In this document: positions 11,934 through 23,671 of the stretch, piece by piece
Position numbering within the stretch: the stretch's first letter is position 1
How the letters are laid out: each line of letters begins with the position of its first letter
Assembly (NCBI RefSeq): GCF_002878395.1
Contig: NW_025855744.1
Location: 619,813 to 683,812, forward strand
Reading direction: 5' to 3'
DNA length: 64,000 bases
Source of the DNA: Capsicum annuum
Taxonomy: Eukaryota > Streptophyta > Magnoliopsida > Solanales > Solanaceae
Program-made: the position numbers and the translations under genes
The notes under the pieces: model-generated
The model's input: the letters and a program-made list of their open reading frames with translations, nothing else
What the model was told of the DNA's origin: nothing
The model's database searches: none

Positions 11934-13358
11934 TGATGAGTGGTGAATTTACCACTCAATTACACTCAACAATCATGCACACTACTATTAATTAAAGATA
12001 TAAATGAGACAAATTGGCGATTAAATGCACTAGTTTCCATATTTTACAAGCATACAGGTTAGGAGAATGAAATATGTAGATTTGAGATAAAATAGACCAA
12101 AAAGGGAAAGAAGTGTAGCTGGAGAACTTGAAGCAGGAACAAGCCTCAGTTACCGTGATTGTGATCTGTAGGCTGTGATCATGGTCAGTCAAACAGGTCA
12201 AAAGATTTCAATCATGGTGTCCTTACTGCAGTCACGGTAGTCGCGATCATAGAAAACCTTCGGCGATTGCGGCTAAGCGGGAATTTTACCCATGGGCAGT
12301 TTTATCATTTCACCCAGCCGAACCCAATTCCACTTATAGGCCTAAACCCTTTGTTTTTTGGGTATTGAACAATGTTGAGACATTTTTGGATTTGAAATAT
12401 AAACCTTAAATTGGGCAAGTTTAGTAATTGGATTTGGAGATGTTGATTTTATTAGTTGTGAAAAATGAATGCTTTGAACAATACTTAGGTATATGTTTCT
12501 TTCTTTTCTTCATGAGTGGATAAATTTTTTAGTCTTGGGGTTATGTTTAACTAAGGTGAAATTATGTTTTGGTAATGATGTGTTTGTATTATTCTTAGTT
12601 GTTAATTATGGATTCCACTATTGCTTGGTTTAAATAGTTAGGATTTATGAGTGAAAACCCCAAATACCCAAAATGAGTTTGTTGGGTGAAAAACCCAAAG
12701 TCTTTAAATCTCTCATCATCCTTAAAAGAGGGATGTGCGTAAGCTCTTGGGAACCCATCGCTTCCTTGAAAGTTGGCTATAGAGGGCCAAAGCAATAGTG
12801 AAAAATTGTGACTATAACTTTCTTTCTTTTGCTATCTTAGAAAAAAGGATAGATGGAGAGTAGTTATGGGAATCTTCCTAGAAATAGGGATTCCAATTGA
12901 GGTTTTGGATAGCTTTAATTGATACACTTATTAGGTACTCGAAAGAGTCAAGGAGTGACATCCTTGAGGCCTTGTTGACAAACTAGCCTCAAGGACTCTT
13001 AACCTAGACTACCGTGTCATCAACAATTAGGAACTATACTAAATCGTTATGATCCCATTCATAACTTTCCCTTAGGTAGAAATAATCCTAAGATCTCTCC
13101 AAAATTAAATTCTAAATCAAAAAGTGTTATCATAGTGTGTTGCTTGGGTTGATATTGACAAGATTCTATTCCAAACCAACCCCTACTTTACATTATGTTC
13201 TTTACATTGTGTACACTCTGAGTATCTTTTTAGTAATTTTGACACCCATAGGACTCAAAATCTAAATCTTGCTCCTCTTTGATTCAACCTCAACCAAAGT
13301 TTAGCTATTAATAACGATCATCCTCTACCACTTTAGATGGTATAGGTGAGCATTATCA
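11934..13358 (+). repeat. 5' LTR of element C
   Basis: About 1.43 kb, TGATGAGTGG... to ...GCATTATCA. A perfect 7-bp stem (GAGTGGT, 6-base loop, ACCACTC) lies at 11938-11957 at the very start. GATCGCGGT-like words cluster at about 12150-12275. The same family forms the LTRs of D (inverted) and the split LTR 26322-40977. Confidence 0.9.
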
Positions 13359-13361
13359 AAA

Positions 13362-13379
13362 TGGTGCCGTTGTCGGGTA
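13362..13379 (+). promoter_or_regulatory. tRNA-Asp-type PBS of element C
   Basis: TGGTGCCGTTGTCGGGTA differs at three positions (two of them C to T) from TGGCGCCGTTGCCGGGGA. It starts three bases after the LTR. Confidence 0.8.
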
Positions 13380-13503
13380 GTTAAATATATATTTCAGTTG
13401 TCCAGTGTTAATTTTTTACTTAGGATATACCCGTAGTGATTTTTTTATTTATATTGGTTGTTGTTTTTGTTTTTGTATAGGTGATCGCAGTGTAAACGGA
13501 ATA

Positions 13504-15602
13504 ATGAGTGACAATGCCAGTCACACTGGGTGTTTTGATGGTTCTCTTGATGATGAGGGGTAACTTAATGACATTGGTCATTCAAGTGCCATCCATATCC
13601 CACCTACTCATAGGAATGGTGTCTTTTATGTTACAAAAAAGGACTTCTTGGGGGAAAGCTTATGAGGACCCCAACCATCATTTGAAAAAAAATTGTAGAG
13701 GTGTGTGGAACATTTAATATTGCACACATAACCTAAGAGTCTATCCGTATATGTCTTTTCCCACTCTCTCTAACGGGAGAGGCGGTATTATGGCTCTATT
13801 ATCTTCTATCCAGTTCAATTACTTCTTGGTATGAACTCACTATAGCCTTTCTTGATTGGTATTTCCCACCTTCCAAAATTCTCTAATTGAGGGATGAGAT
13901 CATTAACTTGAGGCAACTAAATAGAGAACCCTTATATGAAGTATAGAAAAGATTCGACAAAAAACTAACACAATATCCAAACCATGAGGTCCCGGAGAAG
14001 ATGCTTCTCCAAATTTTCTACCAGGCCCTTAATCCACTCATTAAATCCATGGTGGAAAATGAGGTGGGAGGCTCTTTTGTGAAGTTAAAATATCATGTGG
14101 CTATGAATTTTCTTGAGGAGGTTACCAAGCAAAATTGAGGGTGGCATACCTTAAATACCAAGGTGCTTAAGAGTTCTCCCGCTACATCCGTAGTTAACAA
14201 GGAACAAAGAAAACAAGATGAAGAAAGAGATAAGAATATGGTGAAAATGATGAATCAATTAGAGCTTTAGAAAAAACATGTGATAGGTGCACCCGCAAAA
14301 GCGGTGGATTCTATGGTATTGAAAGATTATGAGGATGATAAGGAGACTAAAAAGCTCAATGATGAGATCAGGTACTTGGAAAAATCTTCGGGGGGTTCCC
14401 ACCCCTCCTATTAAAGGTAAAATAGGAATCAAGGTTAGATGGATCATGATTATGATAAGGATTAAAGAGATAGAGAGCCTGATTATGAGAGATATGTGCC
14501 CCTATGATTGGGCAAAGAACAAAGACACAAGCTCCGTCGACTCCAATAATTCAAAATCAAAGATATCTTATTAAGAATTTTAATAAAAGTAAAAGGTACA
14601 GACAAGATGGTTCATGAGATAAAAGGAGATTTTTCTCAACTTAATCAAATCGTGGTGTCCCATTCTGCCTCCATTAAACAATTGAGATACAAATAAGGAA
14701 AATTTCTACCCAAATAAATGCTAGGCCAAAGGGTGGTCTTCCTAGTGACACTATTGTAAACCTGAAGAATGCGGCTCAAGTTCTAGCAATAGTCACTAGG
14801 AGTGGGAAAACCCTTGGTGATCACTTGAAAGAAGATTTTGGTGAAAAAGTTCCTAAGGTAAGTTAAAAAAAGAACCACCACAATGCCAAGAAGAAGAAGG
14901 TGATGAAAAAAAACCGATGAAAGTTGATGAAGAGGTGGTTGAAAATGAGAAACTAAAATGTGATGTAATGCCTACAATCCAAGTCCATCCCCCATTTACT
15001 CAAAGTCTTAAAAGATAAGAGGAGGGTGATAAACTCAAGAAATTTATGGCCAATCTTAGCAACCTCTCGGTCAATATCCTATTGTTTGAAGCAATCCAAG
15101 ATATCCTAGGATATGCTAAGCTCATGAAGAAGTTTATGTCAAAGAAAAAGCTCATCAATGGTGACATAATCGAAGTCACCCATGGTTTTTCGCTATCATG
15201 AGTAGCAAAATTACGGAAAAGAAAGAGGATCCCGGGGCCTTTACTATTCCATGCACCATTGGAACATACAAGTTTGACAAAACTCTATGTGACCTTGGTG
15301 CGAGTATTAATATTATTCCTTTTGCAGTATATAAGAGGTTTGGCTTGGTAATTCCTACTCCAATGTCAATAAGGCTTTTGATGAAAGACCGGTCTATCAA
15401 GAAAGTTGGTGTTGTGTTCGACGTATTGGTGAAAGTGGATAGATTCATCTTCCTAATAGATTTTGTGGTGCTAGATTGTGAAATGGACCAAGAGGTGCCT
15501 ATCATTCTTGGTCGACATTTTCTTACCATTGGGAGATCTATTATTGATTTGGAGCTTGGGGAGATGAGGTTTAGAGTTCATGATGGTAAAGTGTCCTTTT
15601 GA
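13504..15602 (+). pseudogene. Gag-protease of element C, broken
   Basis: ATG at 13504 (MSDNASHTG) is the likely gag start; the frame breaks several times. The gag block at about 13890-14140 carries LYEV, NHEVPEKMLLQIFYQALN and EVGGSFVKL. A lysine- and glutamate-rich linker follows. The longest intact part (15198-15602, 134 codons) is the aspartic protease. It has CDLGASINIIPFAVYKRFGL, in which the active-site triplet is DLG as in Athila-type proteases, and the IILGRHFL region before a GELGEM-like end. The protease would cleave the Gag-Pol polyprotein. No RT follows: after TGA at 15600 only a short linker and the two-hairpin motif remain, so RT, RNase H and integrase were lost between about 15650 and 15710. 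Confidence 0.88.
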
Positions 15603-15718
15603 GTGTGCAAAATAAAGAAACAACCTATGGAACTTCAATTTATATCAATGATTGATGCTGATATCAAAGAAATGAATGAGGGGGCTTTTGAGGACCCAAC
15701 TTGAGAAAGAAGGAAGAC

Positions 15719-15764
15719 GTCATGCCATGATGTAAACTAAGGCTCTATGTGGGAGGCAACCCAC
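15719..15764 (+). other. Two-hairpin motif, copy in element C
   Basis: Hairpin 1 is GTCA-TGCCA-TGAT (15719-15731). Hairpin 2 is GTGGG-AGGCAA-CCCAC (15749-15764). Copies occur at 20910-20954 (minus), 57150-57196 (minus) and 57235-57281 (minus), always downstream of the pol position. Stem changes are mostly compensatory. Confidence 0.75.
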
Positions 15765-16836
15765 AAATGCCACAAAAGTAGATCGTATCCTTTATTTTTA
15801 TTTTTGTAGTGTAGATTTTATTTTTGCCAATTGAATAACCCATGAATTTATGGCATTATATAATGTATTTGATGAACTTGAGAAAGAAAAAGTGTGAAAT
15901 TTTTGCATACTGAAATGAACAGGGGAAAATTTATCCAAATGTGAAATAAGCTGAATAAGGGAAAACAAGGGAGCAAAAATGCCCCCAGTTACCGTGATTG
16001 CATGACACTAACTGAGATTGCGGTCACCCACATATCTGTTATCGCAGTCCTCTGACCACGATCATGGTCATATCAACCATATGACCATATGAATCCCCAT
16101 TTCCCATAACACTCCCTTCTCAATTTCTCTCTCTAATTGGACCCATTTCTAGCCAAATTATGAGAATTCCAATGACATCCTTGCATCCCTCTTACATCAT
16201 TTATCCAATAGGTGCCTCGAATCCATGCCTTGATTGTTGAAAATAGGACATAGAATGAATATTATATTAAAGGCCTAAATTATGATTTTCATGCTTAAAT
16301 ACTTCATCAATTATACTTGAGTGGTGTTTAGCTGCTAAAATATGGTCTGCACATGAGTAGGGAAGTCTTGAGTACCAAAATTGTGTCTGAATTTGATAAA
16401 AATGAAGAGTGCACACCATGTGTTTGATAAATTTGCCAAATGAGTATTCACTAATGGTTTTTACATTCTAAGGGCATAATCGAGTACCTGTTAGTCTTGT
16501 TCAATGATTTTAGTGTAAATTCTTGTTCTAAAATATGCTTTGGGCTTTAAATTTGAATTTTTGGACATTGAAAAATTGATTTGAAACTAGTGTCAAACAC
16601 CGCAATTACGTTCATCGAGACCGCGATTGTGGTAACGTGCTCGCGGCTTTATGGACCTGATCGGGGTAACTGAGGCTGATTTTCTACTAAGGCCAAAATT
16701 TTACACTTCAAATTTTTGTCCAAACACCACCAAGTACCCACCCCATGAGCTTTATTTGAGAATAGAGCATACTTTGTGTATTTAAAGGTTGATGATTGAT
16801 GTTATTGTGTTGTCCTTCATTTTTTAGTATCATATC
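15765..16836 (+). other. Leader upstream of the accessory ORF in element C
   Basis: No coding potential seen. Two clusters of GATCGCGGT-like words lie at about 15985-16085 and 16595-16680, the same words as in this family's LTR. A T-rich run (tttatttttatttttgtag) at 15793-15811 resembles a plant 3' splice-site context. Whether a spliced or subgenomic accessory mRNA starts here is inference. Confidence 0.5.
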
Positions 16837-17289
16837 ATGGAGGACTATGACCATGTCCGATTCCTAACACCCGAATGCCACACACTCTACTATGGTGATC
16901 ATTCAAGGACAAAGTTGCTATCGGAGAGAGGAATTTTCTTGGAGAAAGTATCAAAAAACTTTTGGTATTTCATGACAAGTTTGTGGCCATGGGGTGGCAA
17001 TGTTTCACCTCGGATCCTTACACGGCTAATGAGCAATGGTCTGTGAGTTTTATGGTAACCTTAGCGTAGTATGTTTTTTGAACCCGTAAAACATGGTTAT
17101 TAGGATCCGTGGGAAGGAGGTGGACTTTGGGGCAGAGCAAAGCAATGATATCTGTAATCTTCCAAATACAAATATGGGTGAGCTTGAAGAAAAAAGGTGT
17201 GAGTCGGGAAGTTGGTTGACACAGACTTTGCCCTGAAAAGGAAGTCTCTTGGGAGACAACTAAGAGAAACATCTCCATGAATGACTTCA
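16837..17289 (+). pseudogene. Accessory ORF of element C, N-terminal part
   Basis: ATG at 16837 (MEDYDHVRFLTPE) opens a frame with LLSERGI and FLEKVSKNF. It shifts near 16955 to a frame reading FVAMGWQCFTSDPYTANEQWSVSFM, and then degenerates. The pattern (ERG motif, W-x-x-F, aromatic EFY-like segment) resembles the Pfam family of putative plant transposon proteins (PF20167) found with Athila-like elements. Its function is unknown. It sits in the env-like position, sense orientation, between the two-hairpin motif and the 3' noncoding module. Element D interrupts it at 17290, and the remainder is at 23672-24480. Family assignment is from motif memory and needs a profile search. Confidence 0.6.
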
Positions 17290-18799
17290 TGATAAGGATC
17301 AACTTACACGTCAATTTAAGTACAAGCCAGTCGTTGTCAATATATTTACTCAACTAGGAGTCGGGGTTGAATCCACGAGGAACAATATGAGTGGCGATTG
17401 AGTAAGTTCAAAATAATAGTTGCTTCCTAGGGTCAAACCTATAGTACAAAATGGTTTGGGGTTTTTTTAATTTTTTCTAATATGAGAGTAATTTTTGGGT
17501 TTCTAATGGACTAATTCGAACTAAGAATAGCTAGAGTGTAATTAATTAGGCACGGATCTTGGGATTCCGCTAGTCTAGGTGTAAGTTGTGCATGGATATG
17601 TGATGAATCAGTGCAGATTCTATTCATTAATGATGTGGTAGGATAGGTTTAAAGTCCTTGAGACTAGTTCTTCAACAAAGCCTCGAAGATGTCACCCATT
17701 GACCCTTTCGAGTACCTAATGAGTGCGATAATTAAAAATAGCCAACACCTTAATTTGGGTATCCCTATTTCTAGGATGATACTCATGGTATAGTCAACCT
17801 CATAATCACCCTTATTTCTAAGATAGGGAAAATTAGCAAACTATGCCCATAATTGTCTACTATTGCCTTGGTTCCCACGTCCCTCTTTCAAGGATGATGT
17901 GGATTCCTAAAGTTTACCCAAACCCCTCTTTTAAGGATGGTTTATGCTTTCAAGAGCTTGGAATTTTTATCCATCAAAACCATTTGGGTATTTAGGGCCT
18001 TCACCCACAAATCCCAATAAGTTTAGTTAAGCAATAGAAGAAACCATCACCAACAAACAAGCATAAGCACATATGAATCGCAACCCATACAATTTACACC
18101 CTGTTCTAACATAATCCCAAGAGTAAGAACTAGCTACTCATGATGATAATAAACAAGAATAAACCAAAATCTCCAGTAAATTGATTCATCAAAAGTAAAG
18201 AGAATGCAAACCACACTTTAAGTTTAAATGAATCCTTAATAGGATTTGCCAATTCTCCACTTGGTAGTCACTCTAATGTCTTCTTATCTCACAATTAGTA
18301 CAAATTTATCTCTAAGAAGTTACAAAAATCCTAGATTAAGGATGGGGGTAGGGCTAAGGAGTCATGTATTCCTTAAAAATGAGGGTTTTGAGCCTTTTAA
18401 ATAGGAATTTGGGGTTGGCTATGTGATTTTACAACTTTGCCCTTGGTTGAAAATCCTGCTATCCTACGACCGCTTATGGATCAACCACGATCGCGACTCC
18501 ACGATCGCTGAATTCTTTTAGTGATCGTAGCCTGCTGAATTCTTGACTTACCACGATCGCGGTGTCCAATCTGCAATTGCGGTACCTGAGGCCCAGTCTG
18601 CGCAGGTTTTTCAGCTTTTGCACTTCTCTTTCTACTTTGATCCTTTTTTTAGCTTATTTTCTCTTTTCGTCTCAGCATTTGTATACCTGTAAAATATGGG
18701 AATTAGTGCATTTAACCACGAATATGTATTACTTAGACATTTAAATCATAGTAGTGTGCTATGTTGAGTGCAAATGAGTGTTAAATTCATCACTCATCA
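17290..18799 (-). repeat. 3' LTR of element D
   Basis: About 1.51 kb; matches 22155-23671 throughout in the same orientation, and is the reverse complement of the C LTR family. GATCGCGGT-like words at about 18460-18600. Confidence 0.9.
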
Positions 18800-18816
18800 A
18801 CACCCCCAACTTAAAG
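18800..18816 (-). promoter_or_regulatory. Polypurine tract of element D
   Basis: Minus-strand TTAAGTTGGGGGTGT lies immediately before the 3' LTR. Confidence 0.7.
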
Positions 18817-20562
18817 CTTTGCTTGTCCTTAAGCAACACTACCTTTTACCACAAGACAATGCACTTTTATGCCCAAATTAGATGACCTAAATGATCATGA
18901 TGACTTCAACTTGATTACTACCATAAATAGATCTTCAAACATATGCAAGACTATTTTCACGACACCCCTCAACATAACATGTAATTTTTAAGGATATTAG
19001 AGACTTCAAAGAGCAATCATGCAACAATCACTAATACTCAAGAAATGACTCCTCTTTGACCTCAATTACATTATACTCATTTTGCCTCATTTTTTGGGAG
19101 ATTATAAAATCACCTGCCTCAACTTGTTTACATGTCTCCTCACAAGAGGGAAAATTCGACACACCAAGTTATCAAATATGTAACAAGAAATTTAATTACG
19201 AAACTATCTCTCTCTCAAGAACTCTAGATGTTAACAAGTACCATGCCATAGGCTTGCCCTTATTTCAATCGCCACTACAACGAATGCACTTGGTTGGAGA
19301 TCTCAAAAGGCTTTTTGATCTTGTAATGTAGGTTCGGGGTGAGGATAGGATATTATTTGGGAACAAAATGACTATACCCTCCTTGAACATCTACATTATA
19401 CCTTTTTTTTTATCCAACTTTTGACCATGGGCCACTGCTTTGTTTTCACTCTTTAAGTATGTGCCTACTTTTACTACCTTGATTTACCCATATTTTGTAA
19501 AGCATCTTCTTTTTGCCTCTTTGTCTCATGCATTTCATGATTTTCTTTCCTTTCTTGGGTCCCTTCTTTTTCCTATTCATTTATTCTAAAAAATTAGCTC
19601 CTAGGCACAAACTTACATTCTTGTGGCCCAAAGTTACCTCTTCCAATCTTAATCACCCCCACTATAGGATTTAAACCTCAATTTTCATTTTTAAGTCTAA
19701 GGAGGATAGGGTTCAAAAGAGTGATAAGAATTTAAGGGATCACAACTTGTAATATATTTGCCAGAAAAAGGTCCAACGGCTTAAAGTGGGTGACTAGGGG
19801 TAACATCAATGTACGGGTAAGCTTTTTAGGCTAAAGTGGACTTCCAATGTCACAAATATGGCCTAAGATTATCTCCCCAACCAAATACAATTAAAATTAG
19901 CCTTAAGAAACTAATTAGGTAAGTTCCAGATGATACAAGTACATGTGAGATTTAGACAAAGAAGCTCACCACACATGGTATGCAAAATCACCAAGGAGGC
20001 TCAATTTCCCCTCACACTAGAGATAAAAGTAGAGTATCTACCAATTCTCACAAGTCAAAAGTTTGGAGTCACAAAAAGAGAAAAAGAATTGTTATAATAT
20101 CTCTCACATCTATGCCCTTGATTTTTGAAGATTTTTGGATGGAGGGGGTGTTCGCTTTGCATTAGCACCATGCATAAGTTGCTAACCATGGCAACAATCT
20201 AGGACTCGGTCTCATATTTTGGCTTCATATGGGCAAACCAAACATATGGCTACTCAAATTTCACCAATGGTAAGCATGTAATCTCAAATCCACAATGCCA
20301 CAAGTACTTAGACTTCCCTTCTATTTATGATATCGATGCTACAAGTACTCAGGCTTCCCCTGCATCTATGGATCCAAACTTAATCATGATGTTTTTCCTT
20401 TAAGAATGTCTTCAATCAATCCATCATAGGAAAAACATCATCCACCATCATTATCAAAAGAACAAGAAAATTCTAAATGAAAATAATCAATTCAAAAACT
20501 TTCCATGCTTTGCGTGACTAAGTTCAAGTATTGCAAACCATTGAATACACACAAAGGTAGGG
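18817..20562 (-). other. Conserved 3' noncoding module of element D
   Basis: No convincing ORF. On the minus strand it carries block 1 (19880-19815, GGTTGGGGAGATAATC, then TTAGGCC) and block 2 (19345-19205, ACCCCGAACCTACATTACAA, then a GGCAAGCCTATGG box). Both are also present in C (25262-25328 and 25774-25895) and H (54335-54271 and 53840-53690). Confidence 0.65.
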
Positions 20563-20580
20563 CCACACCCCCCAATTTAA
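20563..20580 (-). promoter_or_regulatory. Second, internal purine tract of element D
   Basis: Minus-strand TTAAATTGGGGGGTGTGG, about 1.78 kb upstream of the normal tract. Counterparts lie at 24514-24531 in C and 54769-54785 in H. Confidence 0.55.
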
Positions 20581-20679
20581 GGACTTATAGTGACCTCACT
20601 ACATAACGTAATAGCATAAAAAGGGTTAAAGGGCTCCCTAAAATAGCATTGATAGCTATGTTGAAAGATGGACACAGAG

Positions 20680-20760
20680 GCGTGATCGCAGATAGATTGG
20701 TGTGATCGTAGTACCATAATTGCGACCATCAACCCGTGATCGCGGTAATCAAGGCCATCT
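20680..20760 (-). repeat. GATCGCGGT word cluster in the D leader
   Basis: Four near-copies of the family word (gtgatcgcaga, tgatcgtagta, aattgcgacca, gtgatcgcggtaa) between the two-hairpin motif and the second purine tract. They are kept although the accessory ORF is gone. Confidence 0.6.
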
Positions 20761-20909
20761 ACTTCTGTTTTATTCTATTTTTCTGCATGGCTGCTACATT
20801 TCTAATCTGAGTTTTCCTTGGTTTTAGCTTCCAACTTGTCCATAGCACCTACGACATATCAAAATTATGAGACTTATTCTAAAGAATATAAATGTAAATA
20901 TGAAAACAG

Positions 20910-20954
20910 TCGGTTGCCTCCCATCAAACACTTGATTTAACGTCACAGCATGAC
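20910..20954 (-). other. Two-hairpin motif, copy in element D
   Basis: On the minus strand hairpin 1 is GTCA-TGCTG-TGAC (20954-20942), then GTTAAATCAAG, then TGGG-AGGCAA-CCGA (20923-20910). Hairpin 2 has lost one or two pairs compared with C and H. Confidence 0.7.
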
Positions 20955-20979
20955 ACCTCTTTAATCTTTATTTGTTTAT

Positions 20980-22020
20980 CTAGTTAGAGTATTTAAACCT
21001 TTTGCCCAACTTTTGATCATTCCATCTTTGTTGCTTTTTGGGAAAAAGTAGGGGCATGACAACACATGTTCTATCATGCCACTTTGAAGACTTGAACCTT
21101 TTACTCGACTTCACATTAAATTTTTAAGTTGGATCCTTGGGTAAAGATAAGAACATCAATAGGCCACTAGTTGAACTTCAGAAATTGCATCCCTTTGCCT
21201 TTTAGTGTGGGGTTTCCATTTTCTCTTTTGGGATATCAGACTCCATAATGTAGGGATAGAGTTCCTTCTCCCCAAAATCCATCATTTGCTCGGGGAGATG
21301 GTCTTTCATAGAATCTATCAAGCATAATGTTGAAAAATGGATTGAATGAGCTCTATCCCTTAATTCCGGAGTTTCTCCCCTATTGGCATCCTCATCTCAA
21401 AATGGACTATAGTCTTCATAATAAATTTTCTCGGGTTCTTCTTTTGAATCTAGAACCATGTCTTTTATTATGGCATCTTCAACCATATTGTGCTCGGTTG
21501 GTTGGAAAATCACCAAGGATTCTTCAATTTCAAGATCATTTAGAAGCATGGGCATGGTCGTAGTACTTGCATGATTATCCTTCATGCCATCTATTCTATC
21601 CTCTTTCTTTTCTCATTACATGCCTATATGGATTGATGCATGTCATGTATATTATCCCCCGTTGATGTCACCCGATCCAAGATAAGTTACAGCATTGCTT
21701 CAATATGATTATTTCTGGTGCTTCGTTCTTCCTTTTCTTCATCATAAGACCTATCAAAATCATAAGAAGAACTAGCACTTGGGTTAGCATAATGGGGGCA
21801 TAGGGCATTTGGAAAATCACTCCAATATCTATGTCAACCACCAAATAGAGAACAACCATACACCCTATAAGATTGAGATAGTATACACATCTCTCTCCAA
21901 GGAGCATATCTAAAATCTTGCCAAAAGTGGGGTCTATTACAATATGGACATGGATTGTCATGATAGGACCTTCAACCATCGAACTCATGTTAATTCCATG
22001 ATGCCATGACAAAAAAATAA
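20980..22020 (-). pseudogene. Degenerate ORF of element D, function unknown
   Basis: The only possibly coding part of D lies between the PBS and the two-hairpin motif. One minus frame from about 22000 to 21620 is rich in Tyr, Pro, Asp and Asn and ends in an acidic cluster (SYDEEKEERSTRN). A second frame covers 21585-21397 (MKDNHASTT, later DSKEEPEKIYYEDYSPF). Toward 21050 a Lys/Trp-rich segment follows. I see no gag block, zinc knuckle, protease, RT or integrase motif. It may be a residue of a gag-like or post-integrase region. Several stops interrupt every frame. Confidence 0.4.
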
Positions 22021-22132
22021 AAATAAAAACCTACCTAAGACAAGAAAAAAAGAAAATCACAAATAAATATTTACAAGTTTTAACCAAAGCAAATAAGCTA
22101 AAATTTTAAACTAACTCAACATGCTAAATTGT

Positions 22133-22150
22133 TCTCCCGCAATGGCGCCA
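22133..22150 (-). promoter_or_regulatory. tRNA-Asp-type PBS of element D
   Basis: Minus-strand TGGCGCCATTGCGGGAGA, three mismatches to TGGCGCCGTTGCCGGGGA, four bases from the 5' LTR. It is the best preserved of the Asp-type sites here. Confidence 0.85.
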
Positions 22151-22154
22151 TTTT

Positions 22155-23671
22155 TGATAATGCTCAAATTACATGTCAATTTAAGTACAAGGCGGTCGTT
22201 GTCAATATATTTACCCTACTAAGAGTTGGGGTAGAATCCATGATGAAAAATATGAGTGGCGATTGAGTAAGTTTGAAATAGTAGTTGCTTGCTAGGGTCA
22301 AACCTATGGTAATGGTTTGGGGGTTTTCAATTTTTGCTAATGTGAGAGTAATTCTTGGGCTTCTAAGGCACTAATTAAAGACTAAGAATAATTAGAGTGT
22401 AATTAATTAGGCATGGATCTTTGGATTACGCTATCCTAGGGTTAAGTTATGCATGGGTATTTGATGAATCAGTGCAAATTATATTCATTAAAGATGTGGT
22501 AGGCTAGGTTTAAAGTCCTTGAGACTAGTTCTTAAATAAAGCCTCAAAGATGTCACCCATTGACCCTTTTGAGTACCTAACATGTGCGAAAATTTAAACC
22601 ACCCAACACCTCAATTTAGGTATCTCTATTTCTAGGATGATACCCATGGTATAGTCAACCTCATAATCACCCTTATTTTTAAGATAGTGAAAATTAAAAA
22701 AACAATGCCCATAATTGTCTACTATTGCCTTGGTTTCCACTTCCCTCTTTCAAAGATGATGTGGATTACTAAATTTCACCCAAACCCCTCTTTCAAGGAT
22801 GGTTTAGGATTTCAAGAGCTTAGGACTTTCATCGATAAAACCCATTAGGGTATTTGTGGCTATCACCTACAAATACCCATAAATTTAGCTAAGTAATAGA
22901 ATAACTCATCACCAACAAACATGCATAAGCACATATGAATCACAACCAACACAATTTACACCCTATTATAACATAATCCCAAGAGCAAGAACTAGCTGCT
23001 CATGATGATAATAAACAAGAATAAACCAAAATCTCCATTAAATTGATTCATCAAAAGTAAACAAAATACAAAAAACACTTTAAGTTTGAATGAATCCTTA
23101 ATGGGATTTTCTAATTCTCTACTTGGAAGTCATTTTAATGTCTTCTTAGCTCAAAATTAGTACAAATTTAGCTGCAAGCTCCAAGAATTTACAAAAACCC
23201 TAGACTAAGGATAGGGTGTAGGTTCAATAATTGATAGATTCCTAAAAAATGAGGGTTTTAAGCTTTTTAAATGGGAATTTAGTTTCGGCTATGTTCTTTT
23301 TCAATTTTGTCCTTTGCTGAAAATCTCGCTATCCTGTGAACGCATGTGGATCTGTCGTGATCGCAACTCTATGATCACTGAATTCTTTAAGTGATCGCAG
23401 CATACTAACTTTTTGACTTACTGCGATTGCAGTGGCCAATCTGTGATCACAATATCTGAGGCCCAGGCTGCAAAGGTTTTCTAGATTTTGCACTTCTCTT
23501 CCCTTTTTGATCCTTTTTTAACTTGTTTTCTCTTTTCGTCTCAGCATTTGTATACCTACAAAATATGAGAATTAGTTCATTTAACCACGAATATGTCTTA
23601 CTTAGACATTCAAATCATAGTAGTATGCATGAATGTTGAGTGAAAATGAATGGTAAATTCACCACTCATCA
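22155..23671 (-). repeat. 5' LTR of element D
   Basis: About 1.52 kb, TGATAATGC... to ...CATCA in plus orientation. GATCGCGGT-like words at about 23330-23465. Confidence 0.9.

Larger units (their letters stand above)
17290..23671 (-). mobile_element. Non-autonomous Athila-like element D, antisense inside C
   Basis: Minus strand: 5' LTR 23671-22155, PBS, degenerate ORF region, two-hairpin motif, word-rich leader, second purine tract, 3' noncoding module, purine tract, 3' LTR 18799-17290. Total about 6.4 kb. Flanking 5-mers CTTCA (17285-17289) and CTTTA (23672-23676) fit a target-site duplication with one transition. LTRs belong to the same family as C. No RT, integrase or recognisable accessory ORF. 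Confidence 0.9.

Noticed and set aside
15176..15529. Minus-strand frame of 117 codons opposite the C protease
   Set aside because: The plus strand has a clear DLGAS protease; the minus frame is a shadow.
21668..22012. 114-codon hydrophobic minus-strand frame in D as a membrane protein
   Set aside because: The neighbouring frame of the same strand has a more natural, polar composition continuing into an acidic cluster; the hydrophobic frame is probably a frame-shifted shadow.
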